Shown here: piece after piece, positions 48,418 through 57,988 of the stretch
How positions within the stretch are numbered: the stretch's first letter is position 1
How the letters are laid out: every line of letters starts with the position of its first letter
Source: Tsukamurella sputi
Lineage (GTDB): Bacteria > Actinomycetota > Actinomycetes > Mycobacteriales > Mycobacteriaceae
NCBI RefSeq assembly: GCF_007858445.1
Contig: NZ_VIGV01000002.1
Location: 248,001 to 312,000, forward strand
DNA: 64,000 nt
Direction of reading: 5' to 3'
The notes under the pieces: generated by a model
Database searches by the model: none
What the model was told of the DNA's origin: nothing
What the model saw: only the letters and a program-made list of their open reading frames with translations
Position numbers and translations under genes: made by a program

Positions 48418-49506
48418 GTGTTCGACGGTGACCGCATGCGCTTCGGGTTCGCCGCCTCGGTCATCGGCCTGGGGCTCGCGGCGTTCACCGTCCCCTGGGG
48501 CGAGCACCTCCCGCTCGCGCCGATCCTCTACGCGGTGGTGTGCCTCGTCGTCGCCTCCCGGTTGTCGCCCGCGGCCCGCCTCCCCGAACGCGCCTGGATC
48601 GGCGTGGAGGCGATCGGGGCCGTCGCAGGAGCAGTGCTCTTCGTCCTGCAGCCGAATCCCGGCACGGGCATGCTGCTGTACGTCTCGGCCGTCTACTACG
48701 GTGTCCGGTTCCCGCAACGGGTCTCGATCCCCCTCGCCGCGCTCCTCGGCGGCACCGTCGCCCTCGGACTCGGCCTCCAGGGCTCGGGGGACTTCTGGAT
48801 CGGCTTCACGATCGCGGTCACCGTCTGGGCCGGCATCGCCCGCCGCACACGCCACGAACGGACCCGGGCACTGGAGCAGCTGGTGGAACAGACCACGCTG
48901 ACCGCGGAGTCCGAGGCGCGCAACAGTGCTCTGGCGGAGCGCGCCCGCATCGCCCGCGACCTGCACGACGTCCTCGCCCATACGCTCTCCGGCGCCGGGA
49001 TGCAGCTCGAACTCGCCGACGCCCTTCTCGAAGCGGACCGGCCCGCCGACGCCCGCGCCGCGATCCAGCGCGCCCGCGGCGCCATCGCCGACGGTGTCAC
49101 CGAGGCACGCGGCGCCGTGCACGCCTTGCGGGAGGACACCGTCGACCTGCCCGAGGCGCTGGCCGCGCTCGCGGACGGTCCCGAGGAGGCCGTCGAGACG
49201 CATCCGGTCGATCTGACGGATGCGCAGGCCCGGGCGGTGCTGCGCATCGCGCAGGAGGCCATCACCAATGCCCGACGGTACGCCGCGGGCGCGCCCGTCA
49301 CGGCCCGTCTCTTCCCTGTGCCCGACGGTGCCGAGCTCACCGTCACCAACGGGCCCGGCGCGGCGACCGGCGTGCACGGGTCCGGCATGGGTCTGCTCGG
49401 CATGCGCGAACGCGCCGCCGAAGCCGGTGGCACGGTCCACGCGGGCCCCGACGCCGGCGGAGGATGGACCGTGCGCCTGCACATCCCGACGAAGGAGCCC
49501 GCATGA
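48418..49506 (+). CDS. NarL-type sensor histidine kinase
   Basis: 362 aa. Five hydrophobic segments occupy residues 8-145 with hardly any outer loop. A coiled coil leads to the HisKA_3 site ARIARDLHDVLAHTLSG, with the His near residue 182. The ATP-binding domain has RIAQEAITNARRYA and SGMGLLGMRERAAEAGG. The GTG start follows CATCAT (48406-48411) by 6 nt, so the message is probably leaderless. The stop overlaps the response regulator start (ATGA). Confidence 0.9.
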   Translation: MFDGDRMRFGFAASVIGLGLAAFTVPWGEHLPLAPILYAVVCLVVASRLSPAARLPERAWIGVEAIGAVAGAVLFVLQPNPGTGMLLYVSAVYYGVRFPQRVSIPLAALLGGTVALGLGLQGSGDFWIGFTIAVTVWAGIARRTRHERTRALEQLVEQTTLTAESEARNSALAERARIARDLHDVLAHTLSGAGMQLELADALLEADRPADARAAIQRARGAIADGVTEARGAVHALREDTVDLPEALAALADGPEEAVETHPVDLTDAQARAVLRIAQEAITNARRYAAGAPVTARLFPVPDGAELTVTNGPGAATGVHGSGMGLLGMRERAAEAGGTVHAGPDAGGGWTVRLHIPTKEPA

Positions 49507-50180
49507 ACGATGTCCGCGTGGTCGTCGCCGACGACCAGGCGGCGGTGCGCGACGCACTCGCCGCGATGCTCGACCTCACGCCGGGAATCGCCGTCGTCGG
49601 GGCGGCGGCGGACGGGGTGGAGGCGGTGGCACTGGTCCGAGAGCACCGTCCGGACGTGCTGCTCACCGACCTGCGGATGCCCAACCTCGACGGTGCCGGC
49701 GCCACCGCCCGCGTGCTCGCCGATGCGCCGGACACCGCCGTCGTCCTACTCACCACCTACGACGACGAGGAGTCGATCCTGCAGGGCCTGGAGGCCGGGG
49801 CGCGCGGCTATCTGACCAAGAACGCCGGGCGCGCCGAGATCGCGGCGGCGATCGTCGCGGCGGCGGCCGGACAGTCGGTACTCGATCCGGTGGTGCAGCA
49901 GCGACTGCTGCTCTCCGCCACGGGGCGGGCCGGGCGGCGTGCGGCACCGTCGGACCCCGTCGCCCCGCCCGTCGACCTGACGCCCCGCGAGACCGAGGTA
50001 CTGCGCCTGATCGCCGACGGCCTCACCAACCGCGACATCGCCGCGCACCTGTTCGTCAGCGAGTCGACGGTGAAGACGCACATCAACAATCTCTTCGCGA
50101 AGGCCCAGCTCCGGGACCGTGCGCACGCGGTCCGCTTCGCCTTCGATTCCGGGATCGCCGCATCCGGTCAGGGCGATTGA
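49503..50180 (+). CDS. NarL/FixJ-family response regulator
   Basis: 225 aa. Receiver domain with D10, D11 and phosphoacceptor D56 in LLTDLRMPNLDG, and Lys in GYLTKNAGRAE. The LuxR-type helix-turn-helix is LTPRETEVLRLIADGLTNRDIAAHLFVSESTVKTHI. It is translationally coupled to the kinase. Targets are unknown; the ABC transporter operon starting 42 nt downstream is a candidate. Confidence 0.93.
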   Translation: MNDVRVVVADDQAAVRDALAAMLDLTPGIAVVGAAADGVEAVALVREHRPDVLLTDLRMPNLDGAGATARVLADAPDTAVVLLTTYDDEESILQGLEAGARGYLTKNAGRAEIAAAIVAAAAGQSVLDPVVQQRLLLSATGRAGRRAAPSDPVAPPVDLTPRETEVLRLIADGLTNRDIAAHLFVSESTVKTHINNLFAKAQLRDRAHAVRFAFDSGIAASGQGD

Positions 50181-50222
50181 AAACCTTCTTCTCTGCGCGC
50201 CAACGACTTACGGTCGGACATC

Positions 50223-51197
50223 ATGGCGACAACGATTCTCTCCCCGGCGCGGGTGGCGGTGGACGCACGCGCGGACGGATCCGCGGGCGACGTGCGCCTC
50301 GTCTCGCGCCGCCGCCCCGGACGCTGGGTGGCCGCCGCGGTCGTGGCGGTGCTCGGCGCGATGCTCCTCAACACGCTCCTCACCAATGACCGCTTCGAAT
50401 GGCCCACCGTGGCGCACTACTTCACCCAGGAGTCGGTGCTCAAGGGGCTCTGGCTGACCATCTGGCTCACCGCCGTCACCTTCGCCGCCGGGTTCGTGCT
50501 CGGCATCGGCCTCGCGGCGATGCGACTGTGGGGCGGCCCCCTCCTGCAGGCGGTGTCCTTCGGCTTCGTCTGGATCGTGCGCTCGGTCCCGCCGCTGGTC
50601 CTGCTGCTCTTCTGGTTCCAGCTCGCCTCCCTGTATCCGCAGCTCTCGCTGGGCATCCCCTTCGGCCCCGCGTTCGTCACGTTCGACACCACGCACCTGA
50701 TCGGCGCACTGGTCGCCGCGATCATCGCCCTCACCATCGACGTCGCCGCGTTCGCCGCCGAGATCGTGCGCGGCGGCCTGGTCTCCGTGGATCCCGGGCA
50801 GAGCGAAGCGGCCCGATCACTCGGCCTGAGCCCGCGCCGCATCTTCCGCCGGATCGTCCTCCCCCAGGCGATGCCCGCCATCATTCCCGCGTCCGGCAAC
50901 CTGCTGATCGGGCTCCTGAAGTCGACGTCGCTGGTCAGCGTCATCGCGGTGACGGATCTCCTGTACTCGGTGCAGCTCGTCTACAACCAGAACTTCAAGG
51001 TGATGCCGCTCCTGCTGGTCGCGACCATCTGGTACGTCGTGATCACCTCCGTGCTGGCCGTGGGCCAGTACTTCGTCGAATGCCGCTTCAACCGAGGGCG
51101 CCGGGACGCCCGCCCCTTCCGCGAGGTCCTCGCCGACGCCGCGCGCCTGCGCCCCCGGCTCCCCCGTCCGGCCGCCCCGGCGGGTGAGCGCGGATGA
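50223..51197 (+). CDS. ABC transporter permease, polar amino-acid type
   Basis: 324 aa. A 35-residue cytoplasmic extension precedes six membrane segments. The ATPase-docking EAA loop is [39 protein letters not shown] matches the HisM/GlnP permease family. A single permease subunit suggests a homodimer. A TTGAAA at 50177-50182 overlaps the stop of the response regulator and may be a -35. The stop overlaps the ATPase gene. Confidence 0.9.
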   Translation: MATTILSPARVAVDARADGSAGDVRLVSRRRPGRWVAAAVVAVLGAMLLNTLLTNDRFEWPTVAHYFTQESVLKGLWLTIWLTAVTFAAGFVLGIGLAAMRLWGGPLLQAVSFGFVWIVRSVPPLVLLLFWFQLASLYPQLSLGIPFGPAFVTFDTTHLIGALVAAIIALTIDVAAFAAEIVRGGLVSVDPGQSEAARSLGLSPRRIFRRIVLPQAMPAIIPASGNLLIGLLKSTSLVSVIAVTDLLYSVQLVYNQNFKVMPLLLVATIWYVVITSVLAVGQYFVECRFNRGRRDARPFREVLADAARLRPRLPRPAAPAGERG

Positions 51198-51964
51198 GCG
51201 CCATCGAGGTCCGCGGCCTGCGGAAGTCCTTCGGCGGCACCGAGGTGCTGCACGGCGTCGACCTGGACGTGGCCCAGGGCGAGGTCGCCATCATCCTCGG
51301 CCCCTCCGGGTCCGGGAAGTCGACCCTGTTGCGCTGCATCAACCACCTCGAACGCCCCGACGCCGGATACGTGCGGGTGAACGACGACCTGATCGGCTAC
51401 CGCGAGGCGGGTCGACGCGGTGATGCGACGGTGCTGCGCGAACTGCACCCGCGCGATGTCGCGCGGCAGCGCCGCCGCATCGGCATGGTCTTCCAGCAGT
51501 TCAACCTGTTCCCGCACTTCACCGTCCTGGAGAATCTCACCGAGGGGCAGCTCGCCACCGGTATCGCGCCCGCCGAGGCCGCCGAGCGCGGCCGCGAGTT
51601 GCTCGCCCGCGTCGGGCTCGCAGGCCGGGAGAAGGCCTACCCGTCGCAGCTCTCGGGAGGCCAGCAGCAGCGGGTCGCCATCGCTCGCACGCTGGCCATG
51701 CGGCCCGATGTCGTGCTCTTCGACGAGCCGACCTCCGCTCTCGACCCCGAGCTGGTCGGCGAGGTCCTCGCGGTGATCCGCGATCTCGCCGGATCGGGCA
51801 TGACCCTCGTCGTGGTCACTCACGAGATCGGCTTCGCCCGCGACGTCGCCGACACCGTCGTCTTCATGGACGACGGCCGCATCGTCGAGACCGGCCGGCC
51901 CGAGGCGATCTTCGCCGACGCCGAGCACCCCCGCACCCGCGAATTCCTCGCGGCCGTGCGCTGA
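51194..51964 (+). CDS. ABC transporter ATP-binding protein, polar amino-acid type
   Basis: 256 aa. Walker [10 protein letters not shown] near residues 36-44, Q-loop [18 protein letters not shown], signature LSGGQQQR, Walker [12 protein letters not shown], and the switch His in [10 protein letters not shown]. It has the GlnQ/HisP layout. It overlaps the permease gene by 4 nt and is followed 31 nt later by the binding-protein gene. Confidence 0.93.
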   Translation: MSAIEVRGLRKSFGGTEVLHGVDLDVAQGEVAIILGPSGSGKSTLLRCINHLERPDAGYVRVNDDLIGYREAGRRGDATVLRELHPRDVARQRRRIGMVFQQFNLFPHFTVLENLTEGQLATGIAPAEAAERGRELLARVGLAGREKAYPSQLSGGQQQRVAIARTLAMRPDVVLFDEPTSALDPELVGEVLAVIRDLAGSGMTLVVVTHEIGFARDVADTVVFMDDGRIVETGRPEAIFADAEHPRTREFLAAVR

Positions 51965-51995
51965 TCCTAGCTAGACCCGAGTCCAAGGAGAACCC

Positions 51996-52913
51996 ATGCG
52001 CAGCCGCGCCCTGCTCACCCTCCCCCTGATCGCCGCCGCCACCGTCCTCGCGGCGTGCGGTGGCTCGTCCGATCCGGCGGCACAGAGCTCCAACTACCCG
52101 ATTCCGACGCAGGATGTCGTGTCGTCGGTCGCCGTCGATCCCGCCGCGCAGGCGCTCCTGCCCGCCGGCACCAAGGAACTGACGCTCGGCCTGACCCGCC
52201 AGCCCGGCATCAACAACCTGCCGCACGGCGGCGAGGTGCCCGACGGCAACCCGGTGGGCCTCGACGTCGACCTGCGCAATGCCGTGGCGAAGGCGCTCGG
52301 AGTCACGTGGAAGCAGGAGATCGGCACGTTCTCGACGATCATCCCCGGCGTCCAGAACGGCCGGTACCAGGTGGGACAGGGCAACTTCGGCGTCACCAAG
52401 CCGCGTCTCGACGTCGTGGACTTCGCGACCTACTTGAACGACGGACAAGCCTTCGTCGGCGCGTCGAAATCGGGCCTCACGAGCGTGAAGACGCTGGAGG
52501 ACCTGTGCGGCAAGCGGATCGTCACCGGCTCGGGCACCACTTTCCAGCAGATCCTCGAGAAGGGCGTGCAGCAGTGCACGTCGAAGGGCAAGCCGGCGTA
52601 CACCGTCCAGTACCTCGACGATCAGGGCGCGGTGATCCTGAGCCTGCAGAACAACAAGGTGGACGCCTTCTTCGGCCCCACGCTCTCCCTGCGGTACCTG
52701 GTGGACAAGGTGCCCGGCACGACGTTCCTGGGCGAGTACTCCACCACCGTGGTCGGTTTCGTCACGGCCAAGGGCTCTCCGATCGCTCGGGCGATCTCGC
52801 AGGCGATCAACACACTCATCGCGCGCGGCGAGTATCAGCGGCTCTTCGAGAAGTGGAAGGTGCCGACCTCGGCGCTGCCCAAGTCCGAGATCAACCCGGC
52901 GGCCGGGTTCTGA
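51996..52913 (+). CDS. ABC transporter substrate-binding lipoprotein
   Basis: 305 aa, solute-binding protein family 3. The lipobox is LAAC near residue 21. GLDVDLRNAVAKALGV, GTFSTIIPGVQNGRYQVG, and SVKTLEDLCGKRIVTGSGTTFQQILEK are typical. An LTLGLTRQPGINNLPHGG start shows the usual first strand. Two Cys in the mature domain could pair. AAGGAG lies 6 nt before the ATG. Substrate cannot be told; amino acids or small sulfur compounds are possible. Confidence 0.9.
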   Translation: MRSRALLTLPLIAAATVLAACGGSSDPAAQSSNYPIPTQDVVSSVAVDPAAQALLPAGTKELTLGLTRQPGINNLPHGGEVPDGNPVGLDVDLRNAVAKALGVTWKQEIGTFSTIIPGVQNGRYQVGQGNFGVTKPRLDVVDFATYLNDGQAFVGASKSGLTSVKTLEDLCGKRIVTGSGTTFQQILEKGVQQCTSKGKPAYTVQYLDDQGAVILSLQNNKVDAFFGPTLSLRYLVDKVPGTTFLGEYSTTVVGFVTAKGSPIARAISQAINTLIARGEYQRLFEKWKVPTSALPKSEINPAAGF

Positions 52914-52916
52914 CCG

Positions 52917-53927
52917 ATGGCGATCGACTCCCTCGCATTCCTCACGCCCGGCAACTACGAGGACGGAGATCCGGCCGGCGGGCTCGAGGACACCCTGCGC
53001 CTGATCGAATTCGGCGAACGCCTGGGCTACCGCGGCGCCTGGGTGCGCCAGCGCCACCTGGAGCACGGGATCTCCTCCGCCGCTGTCTTCCTCGGCGCGG
53101 CCTCGCAGCGCACCACCGCGATCGAGCTGGGCACCGCCGTCATCCCCATCGGCTACGAGAACCCCTTCCGGCTGGCGGAGGACCTGTCCCTCGCCGACGC
53201 ACTGTCGCGCGGACGCATCCAGGCCGGCTTCTCCACCGGGATGCCGCACGCGGACCTGCTCGCGGACGTGGTCTTCGACGGTGACTGGCGGACGTACGAG
53301 CTCGGGCACGCGCGGGTGGCGCGCACCGTCGAGCACCTGCGGGGTGCGTATCTCGGCGACGACGACACGCGGATCGAGTCACCGGGCAATGTGCAGCGGC
53401 CGCGCCTGCAGCCGCACACCCCCGGACTGGCCGACCGATCCTGGTACGGAGGAACCTCGCTCGGTTCGTCACGGTGGACCGGCGGGGCCGGACTGCACCT
53501 GCTCACCGGCAACATCGTCTCCGCCGGGGGCATCGATTCCGACGACTTCGGCACCGTCCAGGCCGCGCTCATCGACGAGTACCGCAGGGCCGGCGGCGCC
53601 GGCCGGCGGGTGGCCGTCGGGCGCGTGATCGTCCCGACGGACAGCGCCGACCGTGCCACCGCCGAGCGCTACCGGGCCTACGCGCGCTCGCGGTACCAGC
53701 GGACCCTGGCCGCGCACGGCGAGAAGCGCACATTGTTCGCGGAGGATCTCGTGGGGCCGATCGCGGAGATCGCCGAACGCCTCGCCGCCGATCCGGCGTT
53801 CTCCCCGGAGACCGGGCCCGTCACCGAGTTCCGGCTCGAGCTGCCCTACGAGTTCGACGTCCGGGACTACGAGCAGATCCTCACCGACGCCCGCGGTCTG
53901 CTCCCGATTCTGTCCTCGGCGGCCTAG
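52917..53927 (+). CDS. LLM-class flavin-dependent oxidoreductase linked to the ABC transporter
   Basis: 336 aa luciferase-like barrel beginning SLAFLTPGNYEDGDPAGGL, with GAWVRQRHLEHGISSAAVFL, ELGTAVIPIGYENPFRLAEDL and GRIQAGFSTGMP. It starts 3 nt after the binding-protein stop, so it is the last gene of the transporter operon and probably oxidises the imported compound. Its TAG stop shares the palindrome CTAG with the stop of the converging ligase gene. Confidence 0.87.
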   Translation: MAIDSLAFLTPGNYEDGDPAGGLEDTLRLIEFGERLGYRGAWVRQRHLEHGISSAAVFLGAASQRTTAIELGTAVIPIGYENPFRLAEDLSLADALSRGRIQAGFSTGMPHADLLADVVFDGDWRTYELGHARVARTVEHLRGAYLGDDDTRIESPGNVQRPRLQPHTPGLADRSWYGGTSLGSSRWTGGAGLHLLTGNIVSAGGIDSDDFGTVQAALIDEYRRAGGAGRRVAVGRVIVPTDSADRATAERYRAYARSRYQRTLAAHGEKRTLFAEDLVGPIAEIAERLAADPAFSPETGPVTEFRLELPYEFDVRDYEQILTDARGLLPILSSAA

Positions 53928-55549
53928 GTCCGGGTCTCCCGCAGCGCCCGCACCAGGTTCTTCTGGATCTTTCCGGTCGCGGTCTTGGGGAGGGCGTCGA
54001 CGAAGACGATCTCCTTGGGCGCCTTGAACCCCGCCAGGTTCTCCTTGGCGTACGCGAGGAGCGCGTCACCGTCGGCCCGCCCCGACGGTGCGCTGACGAC
54101 GAAGGCCGTGACCGCCTCGCCCCACCGCTCGTGCGGGACGCCGACCACGGCGACCTCGGCGACGGTGTCGTGGCCGAGCAGGACCCGCTCGACCTCCACC
54201 GAGGAGACGTTCTCGCCGCCCGATTTGATGATGTCCTTGGCCCGGTCGGTGAAGTAGACGACGCCCTCGTCATCGAGGTAGCCGATGTCGCCGCCGTGGA
54301 ACCAGCCGTGCGCGAAGGCATCCGCGTTCGCGGCCGCGTTGTTCCAGTAGCCCTCCATGAGCTGCGGGGCGCGGTAGACGATCTCACCGACCTCGCCGGG
54401 CGGGAGCAGCGTGCCGTCGTCGCCCATGATCGCGACGTCGGTGGAGACGGTGGCGGGCCCCCAGGAGTCGTCCTTGACGCCTTGGTGGCCCGACCACTGC
54501 AGCTCCGACGCCGGCGTCGTCTCCGTCTGGCCCGAGCCGAGAATGATGGCGGCGGAGGCGAATCTGGCCCGCAGCGCCGCGAGCAGCTCGGCCGGCATCG
54601 GCGCCATCGCGTACATGCCCGCGACCAGCGACGCGGTGTTGTCGTCGTCCAGTTCGGGACGGGCCAGCAGCGCGGCCCACATCATCGGCAGCAGCGTGAT
54701 GTGGGTGACCCGGTGATCGACGAACGCGCGGGCCAGCTTCTCCGGGTCGAAGCCCCGCAGCAGCACTGCGGTCCCGCCGGTGATGAGCGTGGGCATGAGC
54801 AGCGCGTCGAGCGCCGTGACGTGGAAGAGCGGCAGCGCGATCGGCTGGACGACGGGTTGCACGTCGGGGCGCAGCCCCAGCCCGAGAGCGGACGAGAGCG
54901 CCGAGATGTGCACCGCGACATGGCTGGTGACCACGCCCTTCGGCCGGGCGGTGGTGCCGGACGTATACAGGCAGTGGAGGATGTCACGGTCCTCGACGAT
55001 CGTCTCCACCACGGAATCGTCCGGATCCGCGACCTCGGCGAAGCCGGTCGACGGTACGCCGCCCACGTCGCCCGGGATCTCACCCGCGCCGTTCGAGACG
55101 ACGTACACCGCCTCGACAGCGTGGTCGGCGGCACCGAGCGCGGCGGTGAGGGCAGGCACGAAGACGTCCTCGGTGATGACGGCGCGCACGCGGCTGTCGC
55201 CGAGCTGGTAGGCCACGTCCCCCGGAGCGAGGAGCAGATTCAGCGGCATCGCGACCACGCCGAGCTTCGCGCACGCGAACACCGAGACCACGAACTCCCA
55301 GCGATTCTGCAGCTGCAGCGCGATCGCGTCGCCGCGCCGGTAGCCGCGCGCCTGGAGCCCCCGGGCGAGGGCGTTCGCGCGGCTCTCGAGCTGCCGGTAG
55401 GTGACGGTGTGGTCCCCGTCGACGACGGCCGTCCGGTCACCGAAGGTCCGGGCGGCGCGGGTGGGCAGGTCGCCCAGGCACACGCGGTGGGTCAGGTTGA
55501 CGACAAGGGGGTCGACTCCCCTGAGATCGGGGCGCATCGATCGGCTCAT
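53924..55549 (-). CDS. AMP-dependent acyl-CoA synthetase/ligase
   Basis: 541 aa ANL-superfamily ligase. The ATP loop is YTSGTTARPKGV, A5 region GSGQTETTP, A8 hinge TDRAKDIIKSGGENVSS, and the catalytic Lys is in PKTATGKIQKN. It should activate a carboxylic acid as adenylate and then CoA thioester; the acid is unknown. TAGCGT (55561-55556) lies 6 nt before the ATG, so the message is probably leaderless and separate from its neighbours. Confidence 0.9.
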   Translation of the reverse strand: MSRSMRPDLRGVDPLVVNLTHRVCLGDLPTRAARTFGDRTAVVDGDHTVTYRQLESRANALARGLQARGYRRGDAIALQLQNRWEFVVSVFACAKLGVVAMPLNLLLAPGDVAYQLGDSRVRAVITEDVFVPALTAALGAADHAVEAVYVVSNGAGEIPGDVGGVPSTGFAEVADPDDSVVETIVEDRDILHCLYTSGTTARPKGVVTSHVAVHISALSSALGLGLRPDVQPVVQPIALPLFHVTALDALLMPTLITGGTAVLLRGFDPEKLARAFVDHRVTHITLLPMMWAALLARPELDDDNTASLVAGMYAMAPMPAELLAALRARFASAAIILGSGQTETTPASELQWSGHQGVKDDSWGPATVSTDVAIMGDDGTLLPPGEVGEIVYRAPQLMEGYWNNAAANADAFAHGWFHGGDIGYLDDEGVVYFTDRAKDIIKSGGENVSSVEVERVLLGHDTVAEVAVVGVPHERWGEAVTAFVVSAPSGRADGDALLAYAKENLAGFKAPKEIVFVDALPKTATGKIQKNLVRALRETRT

Positions 55550-55604
55550 GGCCGCACGCTAGCCGGTTCGCACGGCGCCCGCGGGGCGAACGAGTGAAGA
55601 CCCG

Positions 55605-56963
55605 CTAACCCGCGCGCTGCGCGGCGGTCTCCTCCGGCAGCGGCAGGCCGAGGTGCTCGCGCAGCGTGGTGCCCTCGTACTCGGTCCGGAACGCCCCGCG
55701 CTCCTGCAGCAGCGGGACGACGCCGTCGATGAACTCGTCCAGGCCGGTGGGGGTGAGGTGCGGTACGAGGATGAAGCCGTCCGCGGCGTCCGCCTGGATG
55801 AAGGTGTCGATCTCGTCGGCCACCTGCTGCGCGGTGCCCACGAACTGGGGTCGGGTGTTGAGCTCGATGACCAGTTCGCGGATGGACAAGCCGCCGGCCT
55901 CGGCGCGGGCGCGGTAGGCCGCGACGATCTCCCGGGGGTCCGCGTGCAGAACGCGACCCTGCACCGCCGTGGTCTCGTAGACCGGCTCGACGTCGGGGAG
56001 CGGACCGTCGGGATCGAAGGACTGCAGCTCCCGGCCCCACACCTGCTCGAGGAAGTTGAGCGCCGTCTGCGGGCCGACCTGCCGCCGCCGGATGTCGCGC
56101 GCCTTGTCCTGCGCCTCCTCGGGCGTGTCGCCGACGACGGCGGCGGCACCGGGGAAGACCTTGAGGTGGTCCGGATTCCGGCCACGGTCGGCGGCGCGAC
56201 GTTTGACGTCGGCGTAGAAGGATCGGCCGCTCTCGAGCGAACCGTGGCGGGTGAAGATCGCATCCGCCTGCGCTGCGGCGAAGTCGCGCCCCTCCCCCGA
56301 GTCGCCCGCCTGCAGCAGCACGGGGCGTCCCTGCGGCGAGGGCGGCAGCGGCGCGCCGCCCCGGACGTCGAACTGCGCGCCGTGGTGCACGATCTCACCG
56401 CGGCCCCAGCCGTCCCAGAACTTCCGTGCAACGGTGATGAACTCGTCCGCGCGGTGGTACCGGTCTGCGTGCGCGAGGAAGCCGCCGCGACGGAAGTTCT
56501 CCCCGGTGAAGGCGTCCGAGCTCGTCACCATGTTCCACGCCGCGCGGCCCGCGCTGAGGTGATCGAGCGTGGCGAACTGCCGGGCCACGTCGAAGGGCTC
56601 GTTGAAGGTGGTGTTGATCGTGCCCGCGAGGCCGATCCGGTCGGTCACCGCCGCCAACGCGGAGAGCACGGTGAAGGTGTCGGGCCGGCCCACGACGTCG
56701 AGGTCGTGGATCCGCCCGAGATGTTCGCGCAGGCGCAGCCCCTCGGCGAGGAAGAAGAAGTCGAACTTCGCGCGCTCGGCGGCGCGGGCGAGGTACACGA
56801 AGGAGTCGAACTCCACCTGGCTCCGCGCCGCGGGATCGGACCAGACGGTGTTGTGGTTGACGCCCGGGAAGTGCGCCGCGAGGTGGATCGGCTTGCGGTG
56901 CGCACCCTCCCGGACCGGGATTCCGGAAACGTCACGGGTCGCCGGTGTCGGGCTGTTCGTCAT
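55605..56963 (-). CDS. LLM monooxygenase of the NtaA/SnaA/DszA type
   Basis: 452 aa FMNH2-dependent monooxygenase. IHLAAHFPGVNHNTVWSDP, FFFLAEGLRLREH, GTINTTFNEPFDVARQFATLDHLS, AWNMVTSSDAFTGENF and LLQAGDSGEGRDFAA match the group that attacks nitrilotriacetate, dibenzothiophene sulfone and related compounds. Its start overlaps the stop of the previous LLM gene (ATGA). No own flavin reductase is adjacent, so reduced FMN must come from elsewhere. Confidence 0.9.
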   Translation of the reverse strand: MTNSPTPATRDVSGIPVREGAHRKPIHLAAHFPGVNHNTVWSDPAARSQVEFDSFVYLARAAERAKFDFFFLAEGLRLREHLGRIHDLDVVGRPDTFTVLSALAAVTDRIGLAGTINTTFNEPFDVARQFATLDHLSAGRAAWNMVTSSDAFTGENFRRGGFLAHADRYHRADEFITVARKFWDGWGRGEIVHHGAQFDVRGGAPLPPSPQGRPVLLQAGDSGEGRDFAAAQADAIFTRHGSLESGRSFYADVKRRAADRGRNPDHLKVFPGAAAVVGDTPEEAQDKARDIRRRQVGPQTALNFLEQVWGRELQSFDPDGPLPDVEPVYETTAVQGRVLHADPREIVAAYRARAEAGGLSIRELVIELNTRPQFVGTAQQVADEIDTFIQADAADGFILVPHLTPTGLDEFIDGVVPLLQERGAFRTEYEGTTLREHLGLPLPEETAAQRAG

Positions 56964-57988
56964 AGCAGTCCCCATTCCTTGGCCAGGAGCTCGTGGCTGC
57001 GCAGGCGTGCGGTGTGATCGTGCGTGACCGAGGTGATCACCAGTTCGTCGGCGCCCGTGCGCTCGGCGAGGGCACGCAGCCCGTCGGCGACGCGACCGGG
57101 CTGGCCCACGAACTGCGTCTCGGTGCGGTCGGAGACCGCGGCTCGCTGATCCGCGCTGAGAGCGTCGCTGTTCCGCGGGTAGGCGATCGCTCCGGCACCG
57201 TGGCGGATCGAGTGCACCCACGCCGGGAAGCCGGCGGCGAGCTCGCGCGCCTGCGCGTCGGTCTCACCGACCACGACATCCGCACTGACCACCACATGGG
57301 GTGCGCTCAGCCGCTCCGAGGGACGGAAGGCGTCGCGGTAGGCCTGCGCCGCCTCGACGGTGGTCGCCGGACTGACGTGGTAGTTCGCGACGAACGGCAG
57401 GCCGCGGGCACCTGCGAGTTGCGCGCTCTCCCCCGCGCTGCTGCCGAAGATCCACACCGGGGCCTCGCGCGCCGCCTCCGCGACGGGAGACCGCAGCGAA
57501 TGGCCCTCGGCGACGAAGGTGCCGGCAACGAGGGCGAGGACGTCGTCGACCTGCTCCGTGTAGCTCGGCGGCTCGGCCTTCGGGTGGTAGAGCCGCTCGT
57601 ACCCGGCGACGATCGCCGGGTTGGGTGCCGGCGCACCCGGCGGAGGCGTTCGCAGTCGCTGCCCGGTACGCCCGAGCCCGATGTCGACACGACCGGGGTG
57701 CAGCGCCGCGAGCACGCCGAAGGCGTCGGCGACGGCCGGCGCAGTGGTGAACCCGATGAGCACGGCCGCGGACCCGACGCGGATCCGGCTGGTGCGGGCC
57801 AGGATCTCGGCGATGAGTACGGCGGGTGCCGCACTCGCGACGTGCGCGAAGTGATGCTCGGCGACCCAGTACCGGCCGTAGCCCCAATCCTCCGCCCGGC
57901 GGGCGAGATCCAGGGTGTTGCGCAGCGCGTCCGACGGGGTGCCACCCTCCGGGATCGGCGCCAGATCGAGGATGTTCAGCCCGGTCAT
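56960..57988 (-). CDS. LLM-class flavin-dependent oxidoreductase, middle gene of a trio
   Basis: 342 aa, single-component luciferase-like type: LNILDLAPIPEGGTPSDALRN, WVAEHHFAHVASAAPAVLI, GSAAVLIGFTTAPAVADAFG and DIGLGRTGQ. Overlaps of one base with the gene before (TGATG) and four with the gene after give tight coupling. Substrate unknown. Confidence 0.88.
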   Translation of the reverse strand: MTGLNILDLAPIPEGGTPSDALRNTLDLARRAEDWGYGRYWVAEHHFAHVASAAPAVLIAEILARTSRIRVGSAAVLIGFTTAPAVADAFGVLAALHPGRVDIGLGRTGQRLRTPPPGAPAPNPAIVAGYERLYHPKAEPPSYTEQVDDVLALVAGTFVAEGHSLRSPVAEAAREAPVWIFGSSAGESAQLAGARGLPFVANYHVSPATTVEAAQAYRDAFRPSERLSAPHVVVSADVVVGETDAQARELAAGFPAWVHSIRHGAGAIAYPRNSDALSADQRAAVSDRTETQFVGQPGRVADGLRALAERTGADELVITSVTHDHTARLRSHELLAKEWGLL

